Part shown: one piece after another, positions 9,481 to 18,972 of the stretch
Layout of the letters: each line of letters opens with the position of its first letter
Numbering within the stretch: position 1 is the first letter of the stretch
Source: a virus
DNA length: 64,000 nucleotides
IMG/VR virus record: IMGVR_UViG_3300025030_000003
Coordinates: 124,001 to 188,000 of that record
Strand: one strand, 5' to 3'
Notes under the pieces: model-generated
What the model was told of the DNA's origin: nothing
The model's input: only the letters and a program-made list of their open reading frames with translations
Databases searched by the model: none
Made by a program: the position numbers and the translations under genes

Positions 9481-9537
9481 AAAATATATCCTCTATTTGT
9501 AAATATTATTTATACTTTAAGTATAAAGAACCATTAA

Positions 9538-10245
9538 TTAAAAATTCCATTTTGATTCATCAAAATTAGAAACATCCCATATCATGAAGTCTATCCCAAA
9601 ATACCACTTCTTCTCATCCCAGTTAAATACGTCCCATATAAGGTATTCAGTGTCTGGGTAGGCAGTGTACATTAATGTACCTTGGCTTGCTATACCTATA
9701 TAATAAGTAGACTTGTCTAAAGCAAATTCCAAGGTAAGTTTATTTATGATAGGATAAATATAATTTCTAGCAAAATTAACTATCTTATCAACAACTTCAA
9801 AACCTCTAACTTTAGTAGGACTGAAAGATACTAAATCCAAGGAAACAGTATGGGGTTCTCCTACTGGAGTTTGTTCGTACCAATCCGACAATTCAAAATC
9901 TATATCTAAAAGTTTTAAGGCAAACTCAAAACCTTTCCTACTTCCTTTATTAATATGTATGAAGTTTATAAAAGATAAGAATGTCCTTACGGATTCCTCC
10001 TCTAGGTAAAGAGTATCAATTATATATCCATAACCAAACTCGTTCACCAAAGAATACACGTCCTCTAATGGTATATCTTTCAAACTTTTATACTTACTTT
10101 TAACAGAATAAAATCTTTGGGCTAATTTATCAGAATACGGATAATCAACACTAAGAAGCCAATCCACAGAATCTGCAAATTGTTGCATAGTTTCTTCTTC
10201 TCTTCTATTTTCGGGTATCCATTTTCTTATTGAATGATTAAACAT
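9538..10245 (-). CDS. Baseplate protein, P2 gpI-like
   Basis: A 235-residue protein. FINFIHINKGSRKGFEFALKLL followed by DIDFELSDWYEQ matches the P2 tail protein I family (helical bundle, then a W-rich segment). It links the baseplate wedge to fibres. The last 40 residues carry two similar units, LIWDVFNWDEKKW and MIWDVSNFDESKW, an internal duplication that may be the fibre-binding tail. A late promoter and a terminator lie just upstream. Confidence 0.75.
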   Translation of the reverse strand: MFNHSIRKWIPENRREEETMQQFADSVDWLLSVDYPYSDKLAQRFYSVKSKYKSLKDIPLEDVYSLVNEFGYGYIIDTLYLEEESVRTFLSFINFIHINKGSRKGFEFALKLLDIDFELSDWYEQTPVGEPHTVSLDLVSFSPTKVRGFEVVDKIVNFARNYIYPIINKLTLEFALDKSTYYIGIASQGTLMYTAYPDTEYLIWDVFNWDEKKWYFGIDFMIWDVSNFDESKWNF

Positions 10246-10279
10246 ATCTTTATAAAATCCACCCTACCGAATTCCTACC

Positions 10280-10290
10280 TATAATATAAA
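10280..10290 (-). promoter_or_regulatory. Putative late promoter
   Basis: Exact minus-strand TTTATATTATA followed by GGTAGG, about 35 bases before the gpI-like start. Its upstream T run is shared with the terminator. Confidence 0.6.
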
Positions 10291-10321
10291 TAAAAAACCG
10301 TTGATTGAGGGTTCAACGGTT
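10290..10321 (-). terminator. Terminator after gp6-like gene, fused to late promoter
   Basis: Minus-strand AACCGTTGA arm, short loop, TCAACGGTT arm, then TTTTTTATTT running directly into the late promoter motif. Confidence 0.75.
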
Positions 10322-10356
10322 AAAACCTTTATACATCCTTTACCCTTGGTAAAGGA

Positions 10357-12468
10357 CTAGACTATGGCTACATTAGTTTTAATTTTTATATACTCATTCC
10401 AATTATATTGAAATAGTATATTATCCATGTCATAGTACTTCCAAAGTATTCCTCCATCTTTAGTAAGAGTATCTTCCATAACTAAATCTCCTCCCACGTT
10501 ACTTGTGGGTATTGGATTAGATACTTGTACTACAGTGTTACCGCTGGATATAGTAGATGAAACAACGTTATAGTATCCGTCATTACCACTAGAACTTTGA
10601 ACTCTTACTACATCGTTAGGTAAAAAATGAGATGTTTTATCTCCAGAAACAGTAAAAGTATATGGGCTAGAATTATTAACGGCTATTATTGAATACCTGT
10701 CTGTTGTTTTAAATAGAGGTATAGAACTGTTGGAAGAATCCAAAAATCCCACACACTCGTAAGAAAAGTTTCCAGATAATACAGAATTGCCTATTTGATA
10801 ATGATGGTTAGCTTGCCAATTAGGGTCTCCCTCCACTTTAGTCTTACATACCCATATTATATCGTTATCCTCTGAAAAATCCCCTAGAGTAGTAGTAAAC
10901 GTGGGAAGAGAAGAACCAGAGTACTTAATTATATCCACAAGTTCAAACATAACATCTATTGATAAAGCGTTTATCAAAGTACCCTGAACTAAATCTCCCA
11001 GCTTATAATATCTGTTAGGATACCAAGTAGGAATCAACTTACCATATCTTTGTATGCACTTCCAAATCATTCCATTATCTATAATCAAATCCCCATCTAC
11101 GTAAGACCAAGCTGGTTCTGTGGCTCCAGACTGTTGTATAAAATCAGAAGCCATATATATTTTTCCATTATCGGGGGATAAGGTTATAAAATCTCCCAAT
11201 CTATATTCAATACTATTACCTCTAACTGTAGTATTAACAGTTACCCTAGTTCTTTTTATATAAGAAAAATTATCCATATCATGTTCTAGTTGTTCTAAAT
11301 CAAATTGGGTACTCAAGGATTTCTCATAAGCAGACATCAAGGAATCCACATCACTTTCCACATCTGTTATGGCTATTACATTATTAAGATACTTCCTTAA
11401 ATTAAAATTCAACTCTAATTTAAAATGCCTTGGGTCAGATATTCTAGGCATAGGAACTCCCATAGCTCTCCTTATGTCTAAAGAATTAAGAACACTAGAC
11501 TTTTCATCATCTGTCATTATAGTATAATCATTTTTAATATAAGTAAGATTTACTATGGCAGGAGAAAAATCAGTACTATTTGTATCAGCAAAGTTATACC
11601 CTAAATTTCTAAATTCTTTTAAATAGTCATTTCTAGCTCTTATAAGTACCTGTGTCTCGTGATATAACGGTGCATTAACTCTTATACTGTCATTGCTCTC
11701 TGGGGATATATAAGGGAAAACACTGGTTACTGAAGTTATAGAACCGAAGTCAAATTTAATATCGGATAAAGAGTAAGTTACTGTAGCTAATTCTATATAT
11801 TGAAGTGTTAATACATCAGAAGGAGAATATTTATAGTTACCTTCTTGTATATATGAAACATCAACAGCTCCCAAAGGGTTGGACAGGGCTACGTACATAT
11901 CGTTAAATAAATCTTTAAGATTACTACTAAGAGGAACTATAGTCCCATTTAACAGTATTCTTACATAATCACTTACATTTTCAGAAATAAATCTGAAAAC
12001 TTTTAACTTATCAGTATCTACCATTAAGTCTTCTGTTTTTAAACTACCTATATAAACTTTAATAGTAGAAGCAACATTTTTATTTAACTGAGTTTTTTCT
12101 ACTGTTATTATTTCTAAATTTTGTACAGTTCCCACTTGAGTATACTCTGGAATGAATCCAGTAGTGTTAGGTATTATATTTAATTCTATTATTTCATTCT
12201 TACCTCGTATCACTGAATACCCTAAATTCTGAGATATTCCTATCAAAGAAGTTCTATTCTGTGCATAAGTAATATAATTCTCTCGTCTAGCTATAGTAAC
12301 TAGATAAGATATAAACGAAGCAAAAGCGGATAATAGTCTTATTAATAATCTTCCTGTAGAAGATTCATAGAAGTCTTTCCACTTCTGAGATTGTGCTTGA
12401 CTATTATAATATTCAGTCAAACTATCAAATATTTGAGAAAAAGATAATGAATCTAATTTAATAACCAT
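10357..12468 (-). CDS. Baseplate wedge protein, T4 gp6 / P2 gpJ-like, with C-terminal added domains
   Basis: A 703-residue protein. The N-terminal half (FYESSTGRLLIRLLSAFASF, RRENYITYAQNRTSLIGI, LRIPxx-like SDPRHFKLELNFNL) has the layout of baseplate J/gp6 proteins, which form the inner wedge ring. After residue 440 come W-rich repeats with the pattern IWKCI...W...Y..GD.V. The segment at about 592-666 (SSSGNDGYYNVVSS) is the same beta-domain found in the sheath and in the protein at 23.7 kb. These extra parts probably decorate the baseplate surface. It lies between gp25-like and gpI-like genes, the usual order. Confidence 0.85.
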   Translation of the reverse strand: MVIKLDSLSFSQIFDSLTEYYNSQAQSQKWKDFYESSTGRLLIRLLSAFASFISYLVTIARRENYITYAQNRTSLIGISQNLGYSVIRGKNEIIELNIIPNTTGFIPEYTQVGTVQNLEIITVEKTQLNKNVASTIKVYIGSLKTEDLMVDTDKLKVFRFISENVSDYVRILLNGTIVPLSSNLKDLFNDMYVALSNPLGAVDVSYIQEGNYKYSPSDVLTLQYIELATVTYSLSDIKFDFGSITSVTSVFPYISPESNDSIRVNAPLYHETQVLIRARNDYLKEFRNLGYNFADTNSTDFSPAIVNLTYIKNDYTIMTDDEKSSVLNSLDIRRAMGVPMPRISDPRHFKLELNFNLRKYLNNVIAITDVESDVDSLMSAYEKSLSTQFDLEQLEHDMDNFSYIKRTRVTVNTTVRGNSIEYRLGDFITLSPDNGKIYMASDFIQQSGATEPAWSYVDGDLIIDNGMIWKCIQRYGKLIPTWYPNRYYKLGDLVQGTLINALSIDVMFELVDIIKYSGSSLPTFTTTLGDFSEDNDIIWVCKTKVEGDPNWQANHHYQIGNSVLSGNFSYECVGFLDSSNSSIPLFKTTDRYSIIAVNNSSPYTFTVSGDKTSHFLPNDVVRVQSSSGNDGYYNVVSSTISSGNTVVQVSNPIPTSNVGGDLVMEDTLTKDGGILWKYYDMDNILFQYNWNEYIKIKTNVAIV

Positions 12469-12477
12469 TTTATATAT

Positions 12478-12840
12478 CTAACCCCTAACTGTTTCTATAA
12501 CTGAAAATCTTTCAGTAAACCCTTTTATCTTAAAATAAATAAAAGCTTTATAAGCGTTATTATCTATATCTGTAACAACCTTAGACATGTTCATATCTAA
12601 TAATACTCTATCATCCCAAAAAGTTATATTATTAACTATATCCTGAAAAAGTATTATAGCATTCGTATCATCTATGATATCAAAAAGATAATCGTCCCTT
12701 TCAAATCCAAAATCTGGAAGATATAATACTTCTGTCTTTCTAGTTTTTATTATACTACTAATACTCTGAATTACAGAATCTAGGTCTATAACTTCAGGTC
12801 TTTTATAAGAGTCATTAGTATTTATATCAGAGTATAACAT
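12478..12840 (-). CDS. Baseplate wedge protein, T4 gp25-like
   Basis: A 120-residue protein of the gp25/GPW family: TRKTEVLYLPDFGFERDDYLF in the centre is the family signature (E-x-x-x-x-P-x-F-G), followed by a conserved strand and helix region. gp25 initiates the baseplate wedge core and contacts the sheath. It sits directly before the gp6-like gene and after the spike, with its own late promoter. Confidence 0.85.
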   Translation of the reverse strand: MLYSDINTNDSYKRPEVIDLDSVIQSISSIIKTRKTEVLYLPDFGFERDDYLFDIIDDTNAIILFQDIVNNITFWDDRVLLDMNMSKVVTDIDNNAYKAFIYFKIKGFTERFSVIETVRG

Positions 12841-12868
12841 TTATCTTCTCTTTCATTAAACTTCTACA

Positions 12869-12879
12869 TATAATATAAA
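12869..12879 (-). promoter_or_regulatory. Putative late promoter
   Basis: Exact minus-strand TTTATATTATA followed by TGTAG, about 30 bases before the gp25-like start and immediately after the spike gene stop codon. Confidence 0.6.
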
Positions 12880-12880
12880 T

Positions 12881-13597
12881 CTATAGAGGAGGCGAAGTTG
12901 TACCACCTTGAGGGTCGCTATGCGTATGACTTTTTCCAGATTTACCACTAGAAATATTATCGTTAGCTGTAACAGTACCAACAACATTAACAACTCCGCC
13001 TATATTAACATCTCCTGATATATTAGTAGTGGTAGCTGTTATATTATATACAGTGGTTATTAAGTCGGTGGTTCCGTCGGGATTCATTCTCAGGATATTC
13101 CCAGAAGCTTGGAAAATATCTATTGTAGTATCTTGATGAATTTTAATATAATTTCCAGAAGGATGTAAAAATTCCCAAGTTTGTTTTTGTTTGTTGATTC
13201 TAAAAGTGGTTCCCGTAGGGTCTACAAATCCATAGGAATGTGGGTAGTCTTCATCAAATGCAGTTGTTCTAGTTTCTAGGGAAGTAACTCCTCCTTTATA
13301 ATATCCAAAGTAGGGGTCTGAGGTAGGATACTCTACAGTTACTTTAGTCCCAATATCAGGTACAGAAAACATTCCAGAGTTAGTGCTATTACCTAAAAAT
13401 GAAGAAGGTCTTTGATTTATCCAAGGAAGGTCAACATCTGGGATGTACTCAGATGTTCCTACAAATCCATGATACTGAGGAACTCTAACTCTAACCCTTC
13501 CTAATTTTAAAGGGTCATTGTTATCTGTTATGGTTCCCTCAAAGGAAGATGTCTTCCTATTCTTGTCCCTTAGCCATATCAGTGGTTTAGCTAACAT
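12881..13597 (-). CDS. Baseplate central spike, gp5/gpV-like with OB-fold and metal-binding tip
   Basis: A 238-residue spike. The N-terminal OB-fold has FEGTITDNNDPLKLGRVRVR then LPWINQRP, and GTKVTVEYPTSDPYFGYYKGG, as in gp5 N-domains. Beta-helix repeats follow (INISGDVNIGGVVNVVGTV type). The tip ends GKSHTHSDPQGG with TSPP, the HxH iron-site motif known from P2 gpV. There is no lysozyme domain as in T4 gp5. It pierces the outer envelope or wall on contraction. It is adjacent to the hub gene. Confidence 0.87.
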   Translation of the reverse strand: MLAKPLIWLRDKNRKTSSFEGTITDNNDPLKLGRVRVRVPQYHGFVGTSEYIPDVDLPWINQRPSSFLGNSTNSGMFSVPDIGTKVTVEYPTSDPYFGYYKGGVTSLETRTTAFDEDYPHSYGFVDPTGTTFRINKQKQTWEFLHPSGNYIKIHQDTTIDIFQASGNILRMNPDGTTDLITTVYNITATTTNISGDVNIGGVVNVVGTVTANDNISSGKSGKSHTHSDPQGGTTSPPL

Positions 13598-13599
13598 CC

Positions 13600-15654
13600 C
13601 TAAATTACCTCCAAAGTAATTTTATTTGAAAATTTAACATTACTACGATATATTATATAGTCATAATACTTATTATTTATTTTTATACTCTTGTAATTAA
13701 CTTTAAAACTTTTTTTGTCCACAATATCCTCATCAGGAAGATAAACTTTATAATCTTCCCCGTCGATTCTAACAATTCCTACTTCCATATAAGATGGATA
13801 AGCTATGTATATATATCCTTTAGGTACAAATATCTTATGTACATATCTTCTTATACTTTCATCACTATACAGTTGTTTTAACTCGTCCTCATTAATATTA
13901 ATATCATCGTAGGAACCCCAGTATCTTCTAAATACCGCTGAGTCTTGTTGATTTATTATAGCACCATTTACGAGATAAGCTAATGTTTCTAATAAAAGAT
14001 TATTTAAATCTGTATTGCCTGTCTCTACATTGTCTGTCAATTTATCTTGTACATACCATCCAAATGTACTAGAAGTGTACTCTGTAGCTTTTAAAGAGGT
14101 AGCTCCTATATTAGGTATAACCAAATAACCCATATCAATAAAACTATCATAAGTTCCAGAAGTCAGTTCTGTCATAATAGTACTATCCTCTGAGAGGTAT
14201 ACAGTTTCTCCCCTAGTAGATAAATACTCAAAGGTAGTTTTAAGTATATCGAATACTAAACTATCGGCAATAGAACTTAGAACGTGCTCTAACTTAATCC
14301 AAATTCCATTATCATCAAATCCAAATAATGTGGAAGTTATGCTTTCTAGTTCTTGAGCAAGTATTCTTATATTTGGTAAATTTAATTTTAACCCCTTTAA
14401 AGTCAATAAGTTCTTTACTTGATTCATTATATCATTTATTTTAGCTATGGCTTGTGTATAATCATTATTCTCCTGTATTTCTAAAGACACGCTATTCACC
14501 TCCCTAGTGTAATCAATTAATTCATTAAAAGATTCTCTGGTAAGAACTAAATGAGTTTGAAAATTCTTATTCTCTCCTATAGTTCTAACAACCTTAGATA
14601 CCAAATACTTTCCAGAGTACAATCCCTCTGTTACATTAATATTACTTTCAGTACCTTCTAAGTACTCTACTATATCTAAAACATGTAAATCTTCTATATA
14701 CTTACCTATAAATGATACTGTTAATCTGGCAGTAGATAAATTAATTAGACTTGATATATTATGTAGATAATTATCCCAATACCCAGAAAAAACATTGTCA
14801 TTGGAAAAGAAATCATACCCGTCTTTTCTTTCCACATTAAAAGAATCCAAATCTGAGGTCATGGCTATAATAGGAGATTGAGTAAACTTTACTTCTTGAT
14901 AACCTCCTTTAATCATATCATAAACTCTATTTATTTTATTTTGAACCATACTATTAACAGCTCCAGCATCGTTAGTTACTTCTGGCTTACCATTTATCTG
15001 TATGTCATTTGAGTTAGTTGCAGGTCTATTACTTAGTCTATATTTAGGTTTACTCTTTACTTGAGTATCAGAATTAAATAACCTAAAGGCTCCGTTCTTA
15101 GTAATAGCTACAAGAGGAATAGCTTTATTAGATAATCCCATTCTGTACCATATATCAGTTATAAACTCTCTATAACTTTTTCTACAGCATAACCATTTTT
15201 GTAACCCAGAATCTTCTCCGTCTATATTTGTTTCAAAAGTAAAAAACCTAGACACTACCTGTCTTATAGCTCCAAATCCAGACACTTCCGTATTTGAATC
15301 AGAAGTAACAGATTCTGTATGACTTCCTTTCATATACCCTAAAGCATCATAGAATCCAGATATCTCTATGTAGAATCTATTTTGTCCATAGTTTTGTAAA
15401 TCTTTTTTAAATATTCTAAGAGGTATAGAAACTTTATCCTCATCAGAACTTCCTATAGTTATCCTTATAACATTATTTTCTATTAAATAACTTCTTAATT
15501 CTGGCAGAGAAAAACGAAATTTCAAATCAAAACTAGGAAGAGTATTCCCCGCTTCCTCTATTAAAGTGAATTCTACGAGGTCTCGAGATTCTATAAAATC
15601 TTTATAGTTTCCTACCTCCATGTCGAAAATATAGGAACCTTCTATTTTTATCAT
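13600..15654 (-). CDS. Baseplate hub protein, gp27/gpD-like (large)
   Basis: A 684-residue protein directly before the spike. It has no obvious catalytic motif. Its position (hub, then spike) and beta-rich composition suggest the gp27-like trimeric hub that holds the spike. The segments VRITIGSSDEDK, YIEISGFYDALGYMKGS and FIGKYIEDLHVLDIVEY resemble hub tube-like domains. It is longer than T4 gp27 (about 390 residues), so it carries an extra C-terminal part of about 300 residues. Assignment is mainly by context. Confidence 0.6.
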   Translation of the reverse strand: MIKIEGSYIFDMEVGNYKDFIESRDLVEFTLIEEAGNTLPSFDLKFRFSLPELRSYLIENNVIRITIGSSDEDKVSIPLRIFKKDLQNYGQNRFYIEISGFYDALGYMKGSHTESVTSDSNTEVSGFGAIRQVVSRFFTFETNIDGEDSGLQKWLCCRKSYREFITDIWYRMGLSNKAIPLVAITKNGAFRLFNSDTQVKSKPKYRLSNRPATNSNDIQINGKPEVTNDAGAVNSMVQNKINRVYDMIKGGYQEVKFTQSPIIAMTSDLDSFNVERKDGYDFFSNDNVFSGYWDNYLHNISSLINLSTARLTVSFIGKYIEDLHVLDIVEYLEGTESNINVTEGLYSGKYLVSKVVRTIGENKNFQTHLVLTRESFNELIDYTREVNSVSLEIQENNDYTQAIAKINDIMNQVKNLLTLKGLKLNLPNIRILAQELESITSTLFGFDDNGIWIKLEHVLSSIADSLVFDILKTTFEYLSTRGETVYLSEDSTIMTELTSGTYDSFIDMGYLVIPNIGATSLKATEYTSSTFGWYVQDKLTDNVETGNTDLNNLLLETLAYLVNGAIINQQDSAVFRRYWGSYDDININEDELKQLYSDESIRRYVHKIFVPKGYIYIAYPSYMEVGIVRIDGEDYKVYLPDEDIVDKKSFKVNYKSIKINNKYYDYIIYRSNVKFSNKITLEVI

Positions 15655-15662
15655 AACTTATC

Positions 15663-15995
15663 CTACTGAAGACTTTTTAAACTATAATACAAAGATTCTA
15701 AATCTGATACACTAAAATAATTTAACAATCTTCCTGTTTTTAATTCAGATAAATCTAATATATCATTGTATAACATTATTAAATGGGTGTATATAACAGT
15801 ATCATATATTTTATATGATATTAAATCGGGTCTTTCTTCTTCTACCGTTATAGTAAAAACTCCTTTTACTGAGAGATTCTTAAAATTTTCTAAAAAATAA
15901 GAATCCAATACATCAAAGTTATCTTCTTTCCAAGGAAGAAGTTTCCCCAAATCATATCTTTCTTTACTTATATATTCTGGATTAACAAAAAACAT
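15663..15995 (-). CDS. Small baseplate protein of unknown fold
   Basis: A 110-residue protein between hub and tube-initiator-type genes. It is rich in aromatic residues, without cysteine clusters or membrane segments. The gene overlaps its upstream neighbour by one base and leads directly into the hub gene, so it belongs to the baseplate assembly set. I cannot name its function. Confidence 0.7.
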   Translation of the reverse strand: MFFVNPEYISKERYDLGKLLPWKEDNFDVLDSYFLENFKNLSVKGVFTITVEEERPDLISYKIYDTVIYTHLIMLYNDILDLSELKTGRLLNYFSVSDLESLYYSLKSLQ

Positions 15996-16678
15996 TATTG
16001 TATCTCCATATTGGGTGTTTGTAAAAACATAGACTGCATCTCATCATAGTATGGAAGTCTTGTAGGACTTAAAGTAACTGTAATCTTAGTCCAATAAGGT
16101 TGACCATCTGGAGTAAGGGTAGTGGAGTACTCAGGTCTAAATCCTTTAATTAAAAGATTCATAGCTCTGAACCATTGACCTATAGTTAATATTACAGTTC
16201 CTTTCATGGGTTTTCTGTTGATACCTATATTATTACCATACTGAGCTAAGTTGACGGGTTGATATCCCCAATGATACTTTACAGCTACTGGTACTCCCAA
16301 CATAGGAGAGTTTTCTGGATAAATAGCTTGATACAATTTATTAACTATCTCAGTTGGTTTAATAGTACTGTTAGTTGCTATGATATAAAAACTTAGGTTA
16401 AATACTGGAATGTTAGCACCCGTCCATTGTTGGGTAGTATCTAAATGGTTTAAAATCTGTATATCACTACCAAGCCTAGCTAACCACTGATTAGCCTTAG
16501 TAGAGTACTCTCTCCCAAATAATTGGTCAGACCAATTAGCCTCATTCTGAAAATCAAAAGGTCCCTCAAGATATCCCAAAATAACATTACCTTGGTCTGG
16601 TTCTCCCCCAGTTTGTTTGGGTAATATTAATTTTACTTTTAACCTATCATCATTTATAACTCTATCAAAAATATTCAT
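15995..16678 (-). CDS. Probable baseplate/tail-tube junction protein
   Basis: A 227-residue protein. It is beta-rich with recognisable stretches LPYYDEMQSMF and WGYQPVNLAQYG, but I do not recognise a named family with certainty. Its position between the tape measure and the hub suits a tube initiator or hub cap (T4 gp48/gp54 role). The gene overlaps the tape-measure stop codon by one base. Confidence 0.55.
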   Translation of the reverse strand: MNIFDRVINDDRLKVKLILPKQTGGEPDQGNVILGYLEGPFDFQNEANWSDQLFGREYSTKANQWLARLGSDIQILNHLDTTQQWTGANIPVFNLSFYIIATNSTIKPTEIVNKLYQAIYPENSPMLGVPVAVKYHWGYQPVNLAQYGNNIGINRKPMKGTVILTIGQWFRAMNLLIKGFRPEYSTTLTPDGQPYWTKITVTLSPTRLPYYDEMQSMFLQTPNMEIQ

Positions 16679-18852
16679 TATGCTATGTCTCCGTAATCTA
16701 TATGATGATTAAGTAATTCGTTATCAGATTTTAATTTTCTATCTGATTTTTCTTTTGATGGCTGAGGGATAGGTATCATTTGAGCTTTATTATCTGCAAT
16801 GTTTCCTACTGGCTGGGACATAGATTTTTGTTCGGGCATAGTAGCCACCTCATTACCTATATTAGAAAACTCAGCGGGATTCTTTACCCACTTATTTTGT
16901 CCTCCGACATTATAAGTTAGTACATCAGATGCGTTTAAATTTTTCATTTCCCCCGTAGTTTTATCTGAGGCTAGAACTTTATAATTTCCTTCTTTATCTT
17001 GGGTTATATTTTTGATATTATATTTATTTTTAAAGTTATCATAGTTAGTTGTATCCACTACTCCCCCCTTATTTGCTAAGGCTAACTTAGTAGTATCTAC
17101 ATTACTAGCATCTTTCATGAACTTCTGTTGTTGCTCCCAAATAGAAGGAGTTCCTACAGCAGATATCTTATTACCAACACTTTTATTATATTGTTCCGTT
17201 GCTTTAATTGGGTCTATGATGTTCCCCTTTGTATCTCTAACTTTTCTATGAACAACAGATTGTCCTTGTCCTACTCCTCTAACTCTTCCCGTGGTTCCAG
17301 AACTTCCTAGAACTCCCCCCACGGGAACCACGTCCCCCACTTTTAAATTGGTGCCACTTAAATGTGCTACAGATTCTGTAGTCCCTTTAGGATTTTTCAC
17401 TTTTACAAACTTACCTGATATTCCCTTTCCCAGAGAATCTACAGAAACCACTGTTCCTCCTCCAAGTGCCGACTTTACTGGAGTTCCGTAGGGTTGAGCT
17501 ACATCGATAGCACCATGTTTTATGGGTTTACCACTTTTATCATAGCCTCTAATGCTACTAAAAGTATCTGTAAGAGAAGAACCTTTAGGAAAAATATTTT
17601 TTAAGGATTGAAAAAGACCTTTACCTATTCCAGTATACTCTCCTTCTACTTGTTTTGGGGTCTTCCCTTCTCTTTTAGCCATTGCATCTATGCCTTTACT
17701 AGCACTATTGGTAGCATTTCCTAGAGCTATCCCTCCTCCTACCACTAAGGCTCCTCCTGCTAAATACGGAAGTAAGGGGGCTAAAGCTCCCGCTGCTGCT
17801 GTTAGTTTTGGTAAATCCGAAGCAGGATTGAAATTTTTTACTATATCCCCAACTCCCTTACCCATCATTTCCGAAGCAGAAAAAACAGCAGGACTAGCTC
17901 CTCTGAGCATAGGATTCTCTGCCATACCCAAAGCAGCGGTCTTTCCTGTCATAACAACTGCAAAATCTGCTAAGTCTGCTGTAGTTTTTTTAAGTTCCCT
18001 AGCTAAATGGGATACGGCTCCGTTTTCGTCGCCCTTACCTTTTCCTTTACCTCCTTGGTCAGATTGGTCTTCTAAGAAACCTTCTATCTTATCGTTACTT
18101 CTTTGATTTTCCGTAAGAAGTTTAACTACTTCTTCTAAAGATACATTAGCTTCCTGAAGTTCATTATCTAATTTCTTATAAGGTGCAAAAGTAGCAGTCT
18201 TGAAATCCTTCTCATTTTCTGCATAATATTCAAGATTCTTATCTAACTCTACTAATATATTAACTATTTTCTCGTCATTAAGTTTACCTGATTTTAAAGT
18301 GTTATCCAATAATTCTTTCAATTGTTTACTTAGTGCTAAGTCTTCATCAGAATAATCTTTTAAGAAACTAAATAAATCCATTTTAAAATCATTACTTACT
18401 TTCTCATCTTTAACTATTTTCTTAAAATTATTCAATATATCTTTTATAGGAACTCCTATCTGTTCTTGACTATCGGATAAAGCATCCTTCATAGTTTGTA
18501 CAAACTTAGCAAGTTCTTTTTTCTCGTCTAATTGTAATCTTTGTCCAGCCACATATCTATCTAAAGTTTTTTTAAAGTTTCCATCAATCTTAGTCATTAA
18601 GTCTATTAATTTTAAAAAACCTTTGTCATCATTTAAACTTTCTTCTCTTCCTTTTTTACTGGAAACTTTATCCTTATTATAAGAATCCTCTAAAAGTTTA
18701 TAATAAAGAACCATCTGTTTTACAAGTTTATCCAATTTATCATTAGTAGCTTTTTCCCTTTGCTCCATACCAGAAAACATCTTCTTCATAGAAGATGTTA
18801 AATCCAAAAAAGGATTATTTTTTATTGGTTCTTTTGGGTCATTCGTAGCCAT
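16678..18852 (-). CDS. Tail tape measure protein with embedded M23-type domain
   Basis: A 724-residue protein in the tape-measure position, after the chaperone gene. Residues 1-265 are charged helices and coiled coil. Residues 350-380 are an Ala/Gly-rich hydrophobic segment (LPYLAGGALVVGGG). Residues 440-550 form an M23/LytM fold: H446 and D450 in KHGAIDVA, AHLSG with H497, GxxxGSSGTTGR, and H535. In the usual HxH motif the first histidine is replaced by V533, so zinc ligands remain but the catalytic histidine appears lost. Such domains help local wall degradation during DNA entry. This one may be only structural. Confidence 0.75.
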   Translation of the reverse strand: MATNDPKEPIKNNPFLDLTSSMKKMFSGMEQREKATNDKLDKLVKQMVLYYKLLEDSYNKDKVSSKKGREESLNDDKGFLKLIDLMTKIDGNFKKTLDRYVAGQRLQLDEKKELAKFVQTMKDALSDSQEQIGVPIKDILNNFKKIVKDEKVSNDFKMDLFSFLKDYSDEDLALSKQLKELLDNTLKSGKLNDEKIVNILVELDKNLEYYAENEKDFKTATFAPYKKLDNELQEANVSLEEVVKLLTENQRSNDKIEGFLEDQSDQGGKGKGKGDENGAVSHLARELKKTTADLADFAVVMTGKTAALGMAENPMLRGASPAVFSASEMMGKGVGDIVKNFNPASDLPKLTAAAGALAPLLPYLAGGALVVGGGIALGNATNSASKGIDAMAKREGKTPKQVEGEYTGIGKGLFQSLKNIFPKGSSLTDTFSSIRGYDKSGKPIKHGAIDVAQPYGTPVKSALGGGTVVSVDSLGKGISGKFVKVKNPKGTTESVAHLSGTNLKVGDVVPVGGVLGSSGTTGRVRGVGQGQSVVHRKVRDTKGNIIDPIKATEQYNKSVGNKISAVGTPSIWEQQQKFMKDASNVDTTKLALANKGGVVDTTNYDNFKNKYNIKNITQDKEGNYKVLASDKTTGEMKNLNASDVLTYNVGGQNKWVKNPAEFSNIGNEVATMPEQKSMSQPVGNIADNKAQMIPIPQPSKEKSDRKLKSDNELLNHHIDYGDIA

Positions 18853-18858
18853 AATTAT

Positions 18859-18972
18859 TTATTTTTTCTTTTCTTTTACTAAAGATTCCCACATGTATAG
18901 TATTTCCGAGTAAGGTATATCCATGATATTTACAATATCAGCTACTTCATTTCTAGCCAAATGATATTTCAT
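18859..18972 (-). CDS. Small overlapping protein, possible tail assembly chaperone part
   Basis: A 37-residue frame starting MKYHLARNEVADIV and ending MWESLVKEKKK. It starts inside the last codons of the 241-residue gene in another frame and ends two codons before the tape measure. A helix with M..(E/D)IL.MWE is reminiscent of the second part of tail-assembly chaperones, which often overlap their partner and precede the tape measure. It could be made by re-initiation or by frameshift. Evidence is position and composition only. Confidence 0.5.
   Translation of the reverse strand: MKYHLARNEVADIVNIMDIPYSEILYMWESLVKEKKK

Noticed and set aside
9507-9514. TATAAATA, the T4 late promoter box, before the fibre gene
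   Set aside because: A single occurrence inside a palindromic AT-rich stretch; it does not match the repeated late motif.
17690-18106. Plus-strand 138-codon proline/alanine-rich frame
   Set aside because: Shadow of the Ala/Gly-rich part of the tape measure; its biased composition reflects the opposite strand.
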